A model generated the notes under the pieces. The model had not been told where the DNA came from and made no database searches. It saw only the letters and a program-made list of their open reading frames with translations. From Datisca glomerata (lineage: Eukaryota; Streptophyta; Magnoliopsida; Cucurbitales; Datiscaceae): a DNA stretch of 64,000 bases. The stretch is from positions 827,263-891,262 of the forward strand of contig QANY01013371.1 in assembly GCA_003255025.1 (NCBI GenBank). Direction: 5' to 3'. Position 1 is the stretch's first letter; each line of letters starts with the position of its first letter. Below are positions 11,806 to 23,861 of this stretch, piece by piece. The translations under genes were made by a program, and so were the position numbers.

Positions 11806-12871
11806 GAGAAAAAAAACATCAAGACCCCTTATACTTGAAGCGAATTGCAAAATGATATCCTGAACTTCAATGAATGGTTTTAATAACCCCTCCATTGACT
11901 TCCATCCATTTCGGCCATTTGAATTATTTTAAGTACCCTTACATCAAATAAATTATCCTCAACTCGCTGTCTCATTGAATTTAGAGTGCTATTGATAGTG
12001 GAACTGGTGTTTTTTTAAGATATAAATTGTCCTCAACTCTTGGTGCAGCTTTCTTCCCAAAAAGTTTAATTCAATGGGAATATTTTCTACCCTTTGCGAT
12101 TGAAAAGTTTTTTTTCCTACGATCTTTCGTTCATTTCTTCTTTGTGTTCTTTGCTGACTCAAGTTTGGGTTGTTCTTGGTTGGGACCTTTTGACATGTTT
12201 TGCTTAATGTGGATGAATATTGTTTCTGAAGGGCTAAGCGACCAATATACTATGACGAAGGTTTAGAGGCAATTACTGTTGGCTTTTTGTGCAACTTCTT
12301 TTGGTGAATGGAGTATTTTAGTTTATCTAAACTCTTTCTTTTCGGAAAGCAGAAGAGGAGGCAGACCCTGAATGCAAAAATAAGCCAACTTAATTCTGCC
12401 ATTGGCAATGTATCTTCACTTCTGAGGGGTGGCGATAATACACCTGCAACGCCAGTTTAAAATGATCCCGAAGTAGAAGCTACCATGTGAAAGTTTCAGA
12501 CTTAGAAGTGACAATTAAACGCCCGCGATTATGTTTAAATTGTAGTCAGATCAGTTGCACCGAATAACTTTCTCTCAGTTCACATTCTTAGGTCACAAGC
12601 AAATCAGGTAACACTAAGTTTAGATCTTAAAAACACAAGCTTTACGATCAATAGCACTCTAAATTCAGAGGGACAGAGAGTTAATGACAATTTATTTAAT
12701 TGATGTAAGGGTTCTTAAAACAAATTAAATGGGATGCAATTAATGGAAGTGGATGGAGGGGATTATTTAAATCATTTCATCAAAGTTTAGATATTTAAAA
12801 TGTTAAAAAAAAGTGTTCAGAGATCGCTTTGCAACTCATTCCAAATATAAGGGATCATGATGCATTTTCCC
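11806..12871. mobile_element. Pack-MULE-like element, copy 2
   Basis: Copy of 4846-5911 in the second tandem unit, same terminal inverted repeats and flanks (11797-11805 and 12872-12880). Confidence 0.72.
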
Positions 12872-12950
12872 ATAATTATTTAATCAAATCCACTATTTTT
12901 CTTTTACGACACTAATAAACAAAATAAACTTTTGCTTACATTGTACTAAT

Positions 12951-13302
12951 ATTTTTTTTTTTGAGAAAATTATATATTTAGCTGGTACATTTTATAACAA
13001 GTTTTATTGTTGTCATTATAATTCAAAAAATCTTAATTTCATCATCAACGTTTACACATTATTTTCATGTGACCATTGCGTCAATTAACATTAATATTCT
13101 TAACATGTTTGTTAACGTAACACGTGTATAATAACGCTCCACGCCAACAAACATGTTAAAAATACTAATGATGACCGACGAAACGATAACATTGAAAAAA
13201 ATGTAAACATTGATGATGCAATTGAGTTTTTTTAACAACAATGATTACACTAAAACTTGATATAAACTATAGTAGTCAAATATGTGATTTTTTTCTATAT
13301 TT
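12951..13302. mobile_element. Foldback MITE, copy 2
   Basis: Copy of 5991-6342 in the second tandem unit; the central 13-bp pair is at 13101-13113 and 13146-13158. Confidence 0.65.
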
Positions 13303-14280
13303 TTTTAAACAAAAATACAAATGAACGAAATAGCAGATTTTTTAAAATTTACTGCTATATATATATCATTTTCTCCGATATCACATAATTAATTTACGTA
13401 TTATTAGGAACATTTTAATCATTTAAATTTTATATCATACATATATAAAGAGTTTATGAATCCTTATATTTTTCAAGCACAATATTTTTTATCATTCATT
13501 CCCCATTAACATACATATCTTAATCTCTTTAGACGAGTTTGCAGGACGCACCTTTTAGGAAAGGATAGGACGAGACAAAAATCTCAGCCCGTTTAAAAAA
13601 TGAAAGTCCCAATCATTACCCGAACGGATTCGAGACTGGAAAAAATCTCAAATTCAGTATCAGAACGGTTTAGTCTCATTGGGACCAGAACAAGGTAGGT
13701 AAGAATTCTAAGATCAAGATTTTTTATGACCCTTAGGTAAGGCTTTAGTATTGAAGAAAATAAAATACACAAATCAAGTAGGGAGGAATGTAAATAAGTA
13801 ATAATGTTTTAAGGGGAATTTGGGAAAGTAATAGATATTTTGAAAAATATGTAGATGTGCTGATAAGATGGGTAGGTGAATTGGGAAAGTTATTTGGCAA
13901 AATAGATTTTTATGGGAAAATGATATGTAAAATAATGTAGGAATGTTATTTAACCAGGTTAAATAATTTTACAATGTCAAATAAAAATACTTGAAACAAA
14001 TATGAGAAAAAAGTTAAATAATGCGTTTACCACGTACTTTACCAGCATACTCCAACCAAACTCTCCTCAAAGTGAAGTGGTATAGCTGACAATTAATCTT
14101 TCACATTTACAATGAGAGTCATTTTTAATCATTTATATTTTTTACTAAAACAAGATAAAAATATATTAAAAGATGATAACAGTTATGGGTTAACAGTTAT
14201 GGGTTATGGGGTCCGTATCTAGTCCTTACGATTACTTTTTCATTTTCAATCAATTTAGAAATAGAAGGAAAAAGAGAGAA

Positions 14281-14680
14281 GTTATAATGACAGTCGTACC
14301 TTTTCCAAGGCTATGTTTCGCAATAATATCAACAGTAGAATTTAACTTCCTATGAATCCAAACTAAGAAAAAATCTAAAGATTGATTGAGTTTAGTGTGG
14401 ACTTTGGTAAACAAGACTGAGGAGGCTCAATCAATGAAAAAATCATTGTTGACCCAAGACACCACCATACTGGAATCAGATTCAATAATAACTTTAGCCC
14501 AACAAACAGAGGGCTCCCAATCCAGGGTTGCTACAATTGCTAAAAGATTTCCATAAAGGAGGGAGAAGACCGAGACGCATAACTTTCTCCTTCGGCAATG
14601 CAACCCGAAAAAACCCAAGCACACCAGGCCATACCACACTCCGAGTCCACGGTCTTCAAATCACAAGCCACATCATCATA
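14281..14680 (-). pseudogene. LINE RNase H-like domain remnant
   Basis: Read on minus from about 14680, this gives ECGMAWCAWVFSG, then after a frame change WAKVIIESDSSMVVSWVNND, a stop where a Trp codon is expected, and WIHRKLNSTVDIIAKHSLG. This is the pattern of the RNase H-like domain (RVT_3 type) at the end of plant non-LTR retrotransposon polyproteins, with the acidic IESDS motif and the terminal N..(A/V)D.(L/I)AK motif. It is the downstream part of the LINE whose upstream part lies at 15572-17187 on the same strand. About 0.7-0.9 kb of unrelated sequence separates the two. Nonfunctional. Confidence 0.72.
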
Positions 14681-14689
14681 ATTTAATAA

Positions 14690-15360
14690 TTTAACGCTCA
14701 TTTAGGAGGTCATTTTAAAAAAAGTATTGTAAGAATTGTCGGATTTTTTTAACTCATTTTTTTATAAAGCTAAAAAATTTATGTATATGATATATAAAAA
14801 TATACATTGTAACGTAATATATTTTAATATATCATCAGTTATCGTAGTATATATGTAATATATTTTTATATATTATCAGTATATCATAATATATATATAG
14901 TATATTTTTATATATCATTTAGTACCACACACATTCTTACACCCAAGTTTGTCCTCTCTTTTTTCTTCATCTCTCTCGCAAGATTCCCCGATTCTCTATT
15001 TTATAGTTTCAATATTTTTAAAATCAAACAAAAAATCAAGCGAGAAAATTATAACAATCTCATTATTAGTCAAATTTCACACTCAAATCCGTCATTAACA
15101 CTCTCCCTAAGTTTTAAATTTATCAAAATTCATTCCATCAAATTGAAACTCCGAAATCCATTCGACGTTTTTCACCGCGGGTGATGTCAGAAAGAGAGTG
15201 AGAGAGAGAATCAAAGAGATAACGAGAGAGATAGAGGGAGAAGTAGAGAGAATGAGAGACAAAGCAGAAAGAGAGGAAAATGAGACAGAAATAGATGAAA
15301 AAATTGATCATTTGTGTAATTAAAATTGTTTTTGTCATTTTTTAAAAGAGAAAAACAAAA
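14690..15360. other. AT-rich and GA-rich insert between LINE parts
   Basis: At 14780-14925 three or so degenerate repeats of an AT-rich block (tatatttttatatat.atcag) occur; at 15185-15310 the plus strand is a purine-rich gagaga tract. No coding signal. The stretch interrupts the LINE between its zinc-finger/linker part and its RNase H part, so it is probably an inserted element, but I found no convincing termini. Confidence 0.4.
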
Positions 15361-15571
15361 TGGTTTATTTCCCCAATTTTCCCTTTATTTTAATTTCTCC
15401 TTCATCTGGTGCACACAAAGTCGACAGAATGGAGCTCGAATGCTGGGAGATATGGGGTTTCAAGCACGAAGGATCTGGAATAGTTAAATCTTCAGACTCG
15501 CCTTCTTTAGCTCGATTCGAGAGGGCCAAAGGATTAGACTCATCTACAACAGAGCAGAAACTCAACTTAGA

Positions 15572-17187
15572 TTAGTGAAATTCATTTGCCATATAGAATT
15601 CTTTGCATGCATCTCTAGCTCTATGCATTATTTCAATAGGGTAACAAAATTTTACAGAAAATACATATTTACACCTATTTTTCCAAATTGGCCAACACAA
15701 AAACAGAAAGAGAGATAGAGTAACTGCATTTGTTAGGTTTACAATTTTAAGGTATCTAATTTGTCCTGAATCCATATATTAAACTCATACTCACATGGTA
15801 AATCAGGTCTGATGCTGAATTGGGAGCCAAACTAGTAGAGCTTGCTCCACCTACACCCTATACACTCTTTTCATCTCTCATACATACTGAGCATATAGGA
15901 TCAGTGGAAATATGTTTACTGAGCAACACCTAGTTAGTAAGGTAGCTTTGGACAGAACTAAATGTTGTCTACTGAGCCAAAATATGTCTACTGAGCTAAA
16001 TACGTTTACTGAGCAACCTTAGTTTTCCAAATAATCTTCCAAAACTTAGGATTAATTGGATTGATAGAAGTAGATGTTGTGTTACTATTCTGAAACTTTG
16101 TATTATATAAAAATTAATAGCATGATTTTACAGAGAAATCACCATTCTTACTAGGCCAGATTATCTTGTCAGATGTTACTAGAGATCCATGGAGGAAAAC
16201 CGACTTAATAAGTTGTTTGTTCCAACATGGGTAGTTAGATGAAATAACATCAGAGACATAATTAAGATTAGGGACTTTAAAATCACAAGCCTAGGAAAAT
16301 CTGGGGCCCAATTCTCCTGCCAATTATTCACACTAGCACCATTACCTATGCTCCAAAAGGAATAGGTTTTAATAGATTCTTTACCATGTCAAAGTCTTTT
16401 CCAAGACTAAGTACTAAACTTAACAATATAATTAGCACTAAAAAAGAGTTATTAGAGAAGTATGATTTTTAAGACGCCTGGCACAAAGATTATTAGGAAT
16501 ATTAAGAATAAACTAGGTTGCTTAGCTAATAGGGCTAAGTTAAAGAGTTCTAAATCTCTAAAACCAAGCCCCCATTATTCTTGCTACTAGCCATTTTTTT
16601 ACTAGAAGTCCAGGTAATCCCACTACCTTCCTCACCCCTAGACCACCAAAATCTCATTATTGCAGCTTGAAGATTAAGGCAAACTTTTTTAGGCAGCTTG
16701 AAAGAAGATATAATATAACTAGGTAAAACTTGAGCTACTGATTTTAAAAGATTTTTCTTACCCCCTAGGGATGATAGTAGATTGGCTTGCCAGAAGGAAG
16801 TCTTTTTTTCATTCTTTCCAATAAAAGTGCATAAATATCAGCTTTAGAACTTCGCCAATCTATAGGTAAACCCAAATAAGATTCTTCAAAAGAGTTGATA
16901 GGAATACTAAAGATCCTAGAAACTTCCTCTTTCCTACTAATAGAAACATTACTACTAAAGAAAATGCAACTTTTATACAGGTAATCCTCTGACCAAAAGC
17001 ATTGCAGTATTTCTTAATGTACATATTAAGATTACTACAAGATTTAGAGTCCACATCAGTTATGAATAAACAATCATCAAAAAAGGAAATGTGAGAAATA
17101 GGAGGGCTATCTTTCTTAAGACAAATAGGATTAACTAAATTTTGATCAACACGCCAGTCAATGCATCTAGGTAAACTTTCGTGCATT
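15572..17187 (-). pseudogene. 5'-truncated LINE: reverse transcriptase and linker region, broken
   Basis: Read on minus from 17186, the frame gives an RT segment with PPISHISFFDDCLFITDVDS (the FADD box of plant LINE reverse transcriptases, here FFDD), KSCSNLNMYIKKYCNAFGQR and, with frame changes, GLP(I)DWRSSKADIYALL, SSWQANLLSS, FWWSRGEEGSG and GGLGFRDLELFNLALLAKQ. Near 15775-15572 WPIWKNRCKYVF and ARDACKEF match the linker between the zf-RVT domain and RNase H. The N-terminal endonuclease and first RT motifs are missing (5' truncation near 17190, usual for LINEs). Several stops and frameshifts make it inactive. Confidence 0.82.
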
Positions 17188-17479
17188 TCATTTCTAATTA
17201 TATTTCACATTATACCTTTTGTTTTCAAATAATAATAATTCTTTATAGAGTCAAATCTGATCTTCGCAACATGGACAACTTATGTAGTCTCACAATTAAG
17301 ATTAAAACAAAAACGATATAAGTTTAAATTTATCTCTTATGAAAATTACACAAAAACATACCATTACTTCAATATCGCAAAGGCATACTCAAATTCATAA
17401 AATAGATTTAAACAAATGATTTCCTACTAAATGGCCAATATAATTCTTCTACACATCAATGACAAATGCATATTCTCAA

Positions 17480-17700
17480 TCACGAAGTGTAGCGCAAATG
17501 GTCACTGTGAGTTTGAGAGTTTGCTTCTCCAGATCACGGGTTGAACCAAAAGTCATGTTATCTCGTGGTCATCAATTTGATGATTTATTTATTGATTTAT
17601 TTGTGATGTACTTGCGGGAAACTCCTAACTAAGGGTTTATTCACCCCCGAGATTAATCGGAGAACTACGCTCCAGACATCACTGCTAATCCAAAAAGAAA
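17480..17700 (+). mobile_element. tRNA-related SINE-like element
   Basis: An A-box-like tagcgcaaatgg (17491-17502) is followed at roughly the usual spacing by a B-box-like cgggttgaacc, then a unique body and a short A-rich tail (ccaaaaagaaat). This is the structure of plant tRNA-derived SINEs. The boxes are degenerate and I found no clear target duplication. It ends about 24 bp beyond the stop codon of the F-box gene, so it may lie in that gene's 3'UTR. Confidence 0.5.
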
Positions 17701-17723
17701 TATGGATATGTTCATTCTGATCA

Positions 17724-18893
17724 TCATCCAAACGTGACTGGTTCAAGGCTCTCCAGGTATATTACAGCTTCACGTCTGTACCAGCCTCTGCACAACGGAA
17801 AACGCTTGAGCTTCTTCTCTTCAGTATTAAACTTGACAACATCATATCGTGAATTTAGCCCAATTAGGTCACCACTACTTGAATAGCATCTAGGAGTCAA
17901 CATATGAATATGGAACAGATGCTGATCATTAGTTGGAATTAAAATCAGTGGAGTCCAAGACTCCCTGACGCCATATTCCTGCATTGCCCATATTTCAATA
18001 GATAATAAATTCTTCACAATACAATCTAAGCAGAGCTTCCCTTCTAAAACTCCCACAGAATCAGAAAATTTTCTCTCTCCGTTAATGGCAGGCATGGGTA
18101 AGTCTCGAAATTTCTCTGCAGCTAAATCAAAAGCAACGATTACAGATTTGTGAACTTGCTCATCAATCCAATCATATAACCAATGGATTGCTCCGTTGCA
18201 GACAGAGCCTAAATGGTTTATACTGTATATCTTTAGCTTGTCATAAGGGAAACTGGAATCATGTACTTCCCTCCTCCTCCATGTATTCGTTCTTAGTGAG
18301 AAAACAATCACTTCAGTGAAGGAATAAATTTCGTCTAGCCTAAGGGCTTGACTTAGACGGGAATCAGCTAGAACTAGAACAACCTTGTAGTCATTAGAGG
18401 ATGCGTCAAAACCAAAGCCATACCTGCACTCAAACCAGTTCAACGACATGCCAGGGTCTGGCAATTCTCTGTGTTCTGAAGTCGTGGGGTTCCATATGAA
18501 GAACTTCTTGAAGTCATCGAAAGCTGTGCAAACCAAACCATTACAAGTCCCCAAAATCCTGGAGAACCTTTCTGACCCAAACGGAAGCGATCTTACCGCG
18601 TTCTGATCACCACTCCAATCTTCATAGTCTAAGGACATCAAACCATGATTTGTAGATACAAGGAGGCTGTGGGTTTTCTCAGATACTGTTTCAAAATGCC
18701 ATTTAGCAAACTGAGGTTGGGAAATAGTATTGCGCCAATCGTGAGATATACACATGAATAGCATCAAAGACTTGGCAGGCAATCTGGTGAATATATCAAC
18801 AAGAAGCTCTCGTGGCAGGTCTAGATCTGGCTTTGGCCTTGTACTCTGATCCGGCTTACTCATCATCTTTTTCTTCTCCTTCTCCTTCTGCAT
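17724..18893 (-). CDS. F-box protein with F-box-associated domain
   Basis: Intact single-exon gene, 389 aa. Residues ~24-68 form an F-box (DLPRELLVDIFTRLPAKSL...HDWRNTISQPQFAKWHF), the Skp1-binding module of SCF ubiquitin ligases. The remainder is the F-box-associated domain typical of the large plant family related to At3g06240/At3g23880, with its hallmark LGTCNGLVC, FIWNPTTSEHRELP and YGFGFDASSNDYKVV motifs. The product would recruit unknown substrates for ubiquitination. The Lys/Glu-rich start (MQKEKEKKKMM) contains later Met codons at 10 and 11 that could serve as the start. The upstream region has a ~20-bp direct repeat (atctgtatctgatttagtta at ~18895 and ~18972). It is surrounded by transposon debris but is uninterrupted and looks functional. 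Confidence 0.9.
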   Translation of the reverse strand: MQKEKEKKKMMSKPDQSTRPKPDLDLPRELLVDIFTRLPAKSLMLFMCISHDWRNTISQPQFAKWHFETVSEKTHSLLVSTNHGLMSLDYEDWSGDQNAVRSLPFGSERFSRILGTCNGLVCTAFDDFKKFFIWNPTTSEHRELPDPGMSLNWFECRYGFGFDASSNDYKVVLVLADSRLSQALRLDEIYSFTEVIVFSLRTNTWRRREVHDSSFPYDKLKIYSINHLGSVCNGAIHWLYDWIDEQVHKSVIVAFDLAAEKFRDLPMPAINGERKFSDSVGVLEGKLCLDCIVKNLLSIEIWAMQEYGVRESWTPLILIPTNDQHLFHIHMLTPRCYSSSGDLIGLNSRYDVVKFNTEEKKLKRFPLCRGWYRREAVIYLESLEPVTFG

Positions 18894-19089
18894 CTGTATC
18901 TGATTTAGTTAAGCTTCAGTTTCTAATTTATAGTTAAAATCTTCATTCTTAAATTCAAAATCAATACAAAATCTGTATCTGATTTAGTTAGCTTGAGCAT
19001 TTATTTTGAGAAATTTGTATAAGTGACCCTGTAAAAGAAAAAAAAACAATTTTAAGATCTCTCTATGATTTTTGCCGAAATTAAGTCAT
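18894..19089. promoter_or_regulatory. Upstream region of the F-box gene
   Basis: Probable 5'UTR and proximal promoter of the minus-strand F-box gene. Only a short direct repeat (atctgtatctgatttagtta, twice, ~77 bp apart) is evident. No TATA box can be assigned with confidence. Confidence 0.3.
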
Positions 19090-21240
19090 TTTTACAAAGA
19101 AAAACACTAAATTGTCTTTTTAGTTTAAATTTTTTGGTTAAAATTTGTGACTGCTAGATCAAGGTCTAGTTATTGTAAATTTTAACAGTAAAATATTAGA
19201 TTAAAATCTAACAACAATTTTTTGCTAGACCATGGTCTAGCGCTGATATATCATTAACTCTACAAAATAACTAATATTTCATTAACTCCACCATTAACTT
19301 TAAAACTTTCTAACTTAAGAAATGATAATTATTGCATATAAAAAATACATGAATGATTTTTGCGTGTAAAACATTAAAATGAGTTTTGCACTAATATTTT
19401 TATCCATCATCTCCCTATGACAAAAAAATTTTGCCTGTCAAATATTTTAAAGGAACACTAAAAAAGATTACCAGGTTTGTGTTGTTAACTAACATCATTT
19501 TTTGGAAATTGTAATATTTGACTTATTTTATTAACTTATATGTAAGAATAATCATTCATATGTATACATGTAAAAAATGTTCCATTTTAAGTTTAAAAGG
19601 TTAATGTTAGTCATGCAATTGTTATTTTACCATTTCACTTGTTTTGTAATCATTAAGAGTAATTTCTCCTCACTTTTAGTTTTTTCTTATGTTTGTTTAT
19701 AGTATATTTTTAAAATTTACTCAAACTTGTTCAACTTGCTTTGAAAATCCAATAAACAATAAATCTACTGAAATCATTAAAAATTCTTTTATGTTCTTGG
19801 ATTAGTTTACAAATTATTTTTTCAATCTGAAATAGATAAATATATTATTTATTTTATTGTTAACGAATTGTTTGCTTTGAAGGAGGTCGTTCCAATTTAT
19901 TTTTTATGCTCATCTACAAATATGATTAACTATAAAACAGAAGATGATGCCTATCTTTCGGCCAACGTCTAATAAAGATAGATGAATTATGAAAAATATG
20001 ATACATTAGAATGTAGCATTACAATAAGTAAAAAAATTATTAACGACAAGTAAAATAAATATTTACCTAGAGAGAAAGAGAGAGAGTATGAAATATAAGT
20101 AGGATTTTTTTGTATAATGTGTTTTAAAAAAAATTATTTTAATGAGAAATTACCATAAATAAACATAAGAAAAAAAAAGTAATAAAAAGTTACTCTTGAT
20201 GGTTATAAAAATGAAAAGGTAAAATAGTAAGTTCATAACTAACTTAAAACTCCATAATTTAAAAATGATCTTTTTGTATATTATTAAATTGATGAGTCAA
20301 TTTTACATATTATTAAATTAATAGGTTGTTTTTGCTCATAGACTTTATTTTATGGTCATTCTTGTCAATCTCTCAATTTTTTTCTTACGCGTGGTAATTT
20401 TTTTAAATGGACGTTATTTAACGGATAAGGGATCTTGAATGAATAATTTTATGAACTAGTAAAAGTTTATAGGAAAAAGTACTTGGACATTCTTTGTAGT
20501 TTTCTTAAAAGATACATATACCCCTTCTAGCTTGAAAAATGAATGAGACATCCTTTAATGTTTGCTCTCGGTGACAGACTAAACCTGAAATCGTTATATT
20601 ACATACTAATGGCGTCAAATTATTTTATGATACCAAATTACCCACACTTTTATCAAATCTCAATGCTGAAAATTATTTTTTTTCATCTTATACTCCATAT
20701 AATTTGCTTAAAATACATAGACACCCTTTCTAAATTGAAAAAAGACAAATAGGTATAGTGTGTTATAAATGTGTTGGTTTTAGGGTTATAATAAACTTTA
20801 GGCATGTTAAGAATATGCATGAGCGTAGATTTAAAAAAGGAAAAAGTATTCTGACACCCTCTTCTAGGTTGAAAAATGATTTAAACCTCCCTTAATGTTT
20901 ACTTTCGATGTCAGAAAAATCCAAAGTTTGGTTGAGGGTGTTCTGGTCATTTCATCCTAAACCAACATGTTTGTAAAGTACTGGACCTATTTGTCTTTTT
21001 CAAATAAGAATGGGTATCTGTGTCTGTTAAACACACTACAAGGGTGGTTAGAGTACTTTTTTTCAATTTTAAACTAAATTGACTTGTTCTAAAGTTCTTG
21101 CGGCCCATAAATTAACAAAATTTTTAAAGTGAAGGGGTATAACTGACATTTAACCATTTACATTTATTATAAGAGTCATTTTTAATCATATACATGTACA
21201 TTTGGTTAATTAAAATTTAGTCTAGAACTTGATTGGTCTA
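19090..21240. repeat. Dispersed repeat relative, interrupted, with foldback sequences
   Basis: 19090-19430 resembles 3890-4450 of the tandem unit and 21065-21190 resembles 4485-4545 joined to 7110-7147 and 14108-14145. Together these look like one older repeat copy split by about 1.6 kb of AT-rich sequence. In the insert, 20470-20600 and 20840-20930 are direct relatives (aaaaagta.t..gacat/acac, cttctag.ttgaaaaatga, gtttgctctcg/gtttactttcg), and 20990-21062 resembles the inverse of parts of them, a foldback-like arrangement. No genes seen. Confidence 0.5.
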
Positions 21241-23196
21241 AAATTATTCTTACTACAATATGTCGTCTCTTCTATGATATGCAACAAGTGTTATAATTGG
21301 TTATTATTTTACAAAGTTGTAAATTTTACAAACGAACAAGTCTACATTGATTAAATAAGTGATCAATTTTTAAGTGATTAAGTGATATGTCACTCATTTA
21401 TAGGCTATTGTTTTTACGTTCATTAAAAATAGAAATTACAAATATACAAGGTTTCAAAATTAATTTAAGAAATGACTTTTTCTGACTTTGATAAATATAT
21501 AAGTTTTTATCACATATCATATTTTTTTATCATTAATGTAATTGTATGTTTACATATATGTCCTTGTAGGTAATTTTAAATTTTATGGTGGATAACAATA
21601 TTTAAAGAATGAAATTTAAATGAATATAATTTTTTATTATTTTAAAATTTAAGAAACATCACTTAGGTCATCATTGGTCAAATCTATTTTGGCCAAAGTT
21701 ATAAAATTTATTTTTTACATTTTAATTCCAAATCTTAATAACATCAGTTATTTTCTACTATCATATTGTATGAATTTATATTAAAAATACTAAAATTTTG
21801 ATTAATTTCTCAAACATCAAAATTATACATCATATCGATTTTTATCCATAATTCATAAATTGCCAATTAGTGATTTACTAGCAGTATGTCATTGTTACAA
21901 TATCGATGAAACAAAAAAAAATTTGGTTGGTTTTATGTGGTATCTCATTGATTTTTTTATAGTTTATATGTATATAATTGAATTCATAATTGATTACTTC
22001 AACGATAGTGTCAATGAGTTGTCATTAGTTTATCCATGGAGTTCTTAGTAGTATAACAATGAAACACTTTCCGAAACATAAGTGTGTATCTAAATTTATA
22101 GAAAATTACTTTAACATGAAGTGTATTAATGATTTATGATTAGTTTATCTAATAGTTCTATACATAACTCAGTATTTCAATCGTAGTGTTTTAGTGATTT
22201 ACTCGAAGTATATCAGTGATATACTCAAACTTTATAAATGTGTAGACCATCAGAATTTGTCCAGTACATTGACCAAATGTTAGATTTTAGTGTTTTTAAT
22301 TAATTATTTTTATTCCTTAAATTTAGAGATTTTGATAGACTAACTTCATGTTTTTATTTTTAAATTTTTTGAATGTTTATTGGATTTAAACCATCATAAA
22401 ATACCCGATTAGTTGTTTTTTTTAATTAATGATTTATGTAGTATGATTTTTAGGAATTTAATTGACATATTTAATTTTTATTTTTCGTGATTGGCTCATT
22501 GACATATTTAAAATCTCCTTTATCGTAGGGATACCACTTAAATGGAACAAATATATTTTGGTCAATCAATTATGACAATGATGAAAACTTGTTAATTCAC
22601 TAAAATCCTAAAAAATGACATTTATATAAAGGTTTATATGTTTCTTGACAATATGTGTAAATCATACTAAATTAATTTAAAACACCAACCTATAAAACGA
22701 GTGACACAATATTTAATCACTTAAAATTTAGTCAATTACTAAGTCAGTCTAAAATTACTCTTTTTACAAACGAAAATTAGGATCTCAAATTTATGGTACG
22801 TTTTTTATAATCTGTCTCAATCCATTACTTTATATCACTAGTTAAATTACACGTGTGGTGCACGTGATATGTACGTTTTTATTATTTTGATTGTTTCTTA
22901 TACATTATATGTTCATAAAAATAAAAACTTTGAATAAAACAAATTTATTAGTAAATAAAATTAAAGAATTACAATGATAACTTTTGTGTTTTTCATAAGT
23001 CTTACTTTTTAAAATGTTTCCAATTAATTAGTTATGCTAGAAGGAAATTGATTATTAATTGAATTTTTCTAATATATATCTTAACGGCGAAATAACTTAA
23101 TATATTCTAATGTCTAAAAATAAAAATAAAAAATTACTCAAGAGATACATTATTTTGAGAAATAAGAAAAACAAGAAAATTATCATTAATGATGCA
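21241..23196. other. AT-rich intergenic DNA
   Basis: No supported gene. Short open stretches are lost in frequent stops. A GC-containing palindromic spot, acacgtgtggtgcacgtgat near 22851, stands out from the AT-rich background; a related acgtacgtgcgtagcacgga motif occurs at about 38884. Otherwise nothing specific is seen. Confidence 0.5.
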
Positions 23197-23384
23197 TAGG
23201 GATGGCAAAAATATCCGCAGGTAATTGACTTAATGGGTGAGTATAAAATATTATTAATGGATATGGGTACTTATTGAGTGTGTATTTTTTTTACCCATTA
23301 CAAATGAGTAGGGTATGGATAACACCCAATGGGTATTGGGTACCTGTTTCATTTTTCAAGAAATTTGCAATTTTCTTCACCTTT

Positions 23385-23480
23385 AGAGGGCGTATTAAAC
23401 AAAATGTCTCTTTTTCTTAAATTACAGGGATGGCCGAATTTTCACGTGCTAGTTGGAGGCAGTTAAAAATTTTGATATTT
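23385..23480 (+). repeat. MULE leader sequence shared with 61 kb
   Basis: This resembles 61445-61530: both contain ttcttaaattacagggatgg, then cga-a-ttt/ttgcacg, gct.g..g.agttaaaa and a short t-rich tract leading to ct-rich sequence. The same leader precedes mudrA-like remains at 61 kb and the VQ fragment here, so it is probably a shared terminal or leader segment of one MULE family. Confidence 0.6.
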
Positions 23481-23561
23481 TCCTATATTTTCATTCTCTC
23501 TCTCAAGCTAAACTTTCTCTCTCTCTTCTATTTTCTCTCTCTTAGAAGAGCAGACCCATCA

Positions 23562-23861
23562 ATGGAGACTTCTCCAAGGCAACAACAACGACAAAACCCA
23601 AACTCATATCTCCTTCCCTCCCCTAACAGCCATAGCATCAACAGTAGCAGTAGCAGCAATAGCAACCGGGTAGTTCAAGTTGAAGCCACACCTCCTCCAT
23701 CATCGCCACCAGCAATACACCCACAATCACAACCTGCTAAACCCATTACCCGATTTGAGTCTTCTACCCCGTACCCGACTACCTTTGTTCAATTCATTCC
23801 TCTTTCAAACAAGTTGTTTATTTTCTTTGTGTTTCTTTGTTCTCTTGAATGTGTTGATTAA
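23562..23861 (+). pseudogene. VQ-motif protein N-terminal fragment, frameshifted at the motif
   Basis: From the ATG at 23562 the frame reads METSPRQQQRQNPNSY, then Ser/Asn- and Pro-rich sequence and TPYPTTFVQ. This is the N-terminus of plant VQ proteins (VQ4/MVQ-like), WRKY and MAP-kinase partners whose core is FxxxVQxLTG. Directly after TTFVQ, where family members have a short linker and the VQ core, the frame shifts: the +1 frame gives SFKQVV then YFL, so the core is present but out of frame, with VY replacing VQ. The C-terminal half is absent. An open frame extends upstream of the ATG into the transposon leader. It is most likely a captured, degenerated gene fragment within the hAT-type element, not a working gene. 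Confidence 0.72.

Larger units (their letters stand above)
11506..14066. mobile_element. PIF/Harbinger-like element, copy 2
   Basis: Second copy of 4546-7106, with TTA/TCA flanks at 11503-11505 and 14067-14069. It contains the second copies of the nested MULE (11806-12871) and MITE (about 12951-13302). Confidence 0.62.
7148..14107. repeat. Tandem repeat unit, second full copy (6960 bp)
   Basis: Same content and order as 188-7147, shifted by exactly 6960 bp. The right edge at 14107 is the true end of the array: the sequence then continues as a dispersed-repeat family also seen near 21125-21190 (shared agagtcatttttaatcat) instead of entering the GMC pseudogene. The last ~280 bp before the tail differ from copy 1 at several positions, more than the rest of the unit. 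Confidence 0.92.

Noticed and set aside
1..14107. LTR retrotransposon with the 187-bp repeats as LTRs
   Set aside because: The 187-bp blocks lack TG...CA ends, and the interior has no gag-pol. The full units repeat as well, so this is a tandem array.
17480..17700. Functional tRNA gene
   Set aside because: A- and B-box-like motifs are present but the acceptor stem and anticodon arm do not form; a SINE-like element fits better.
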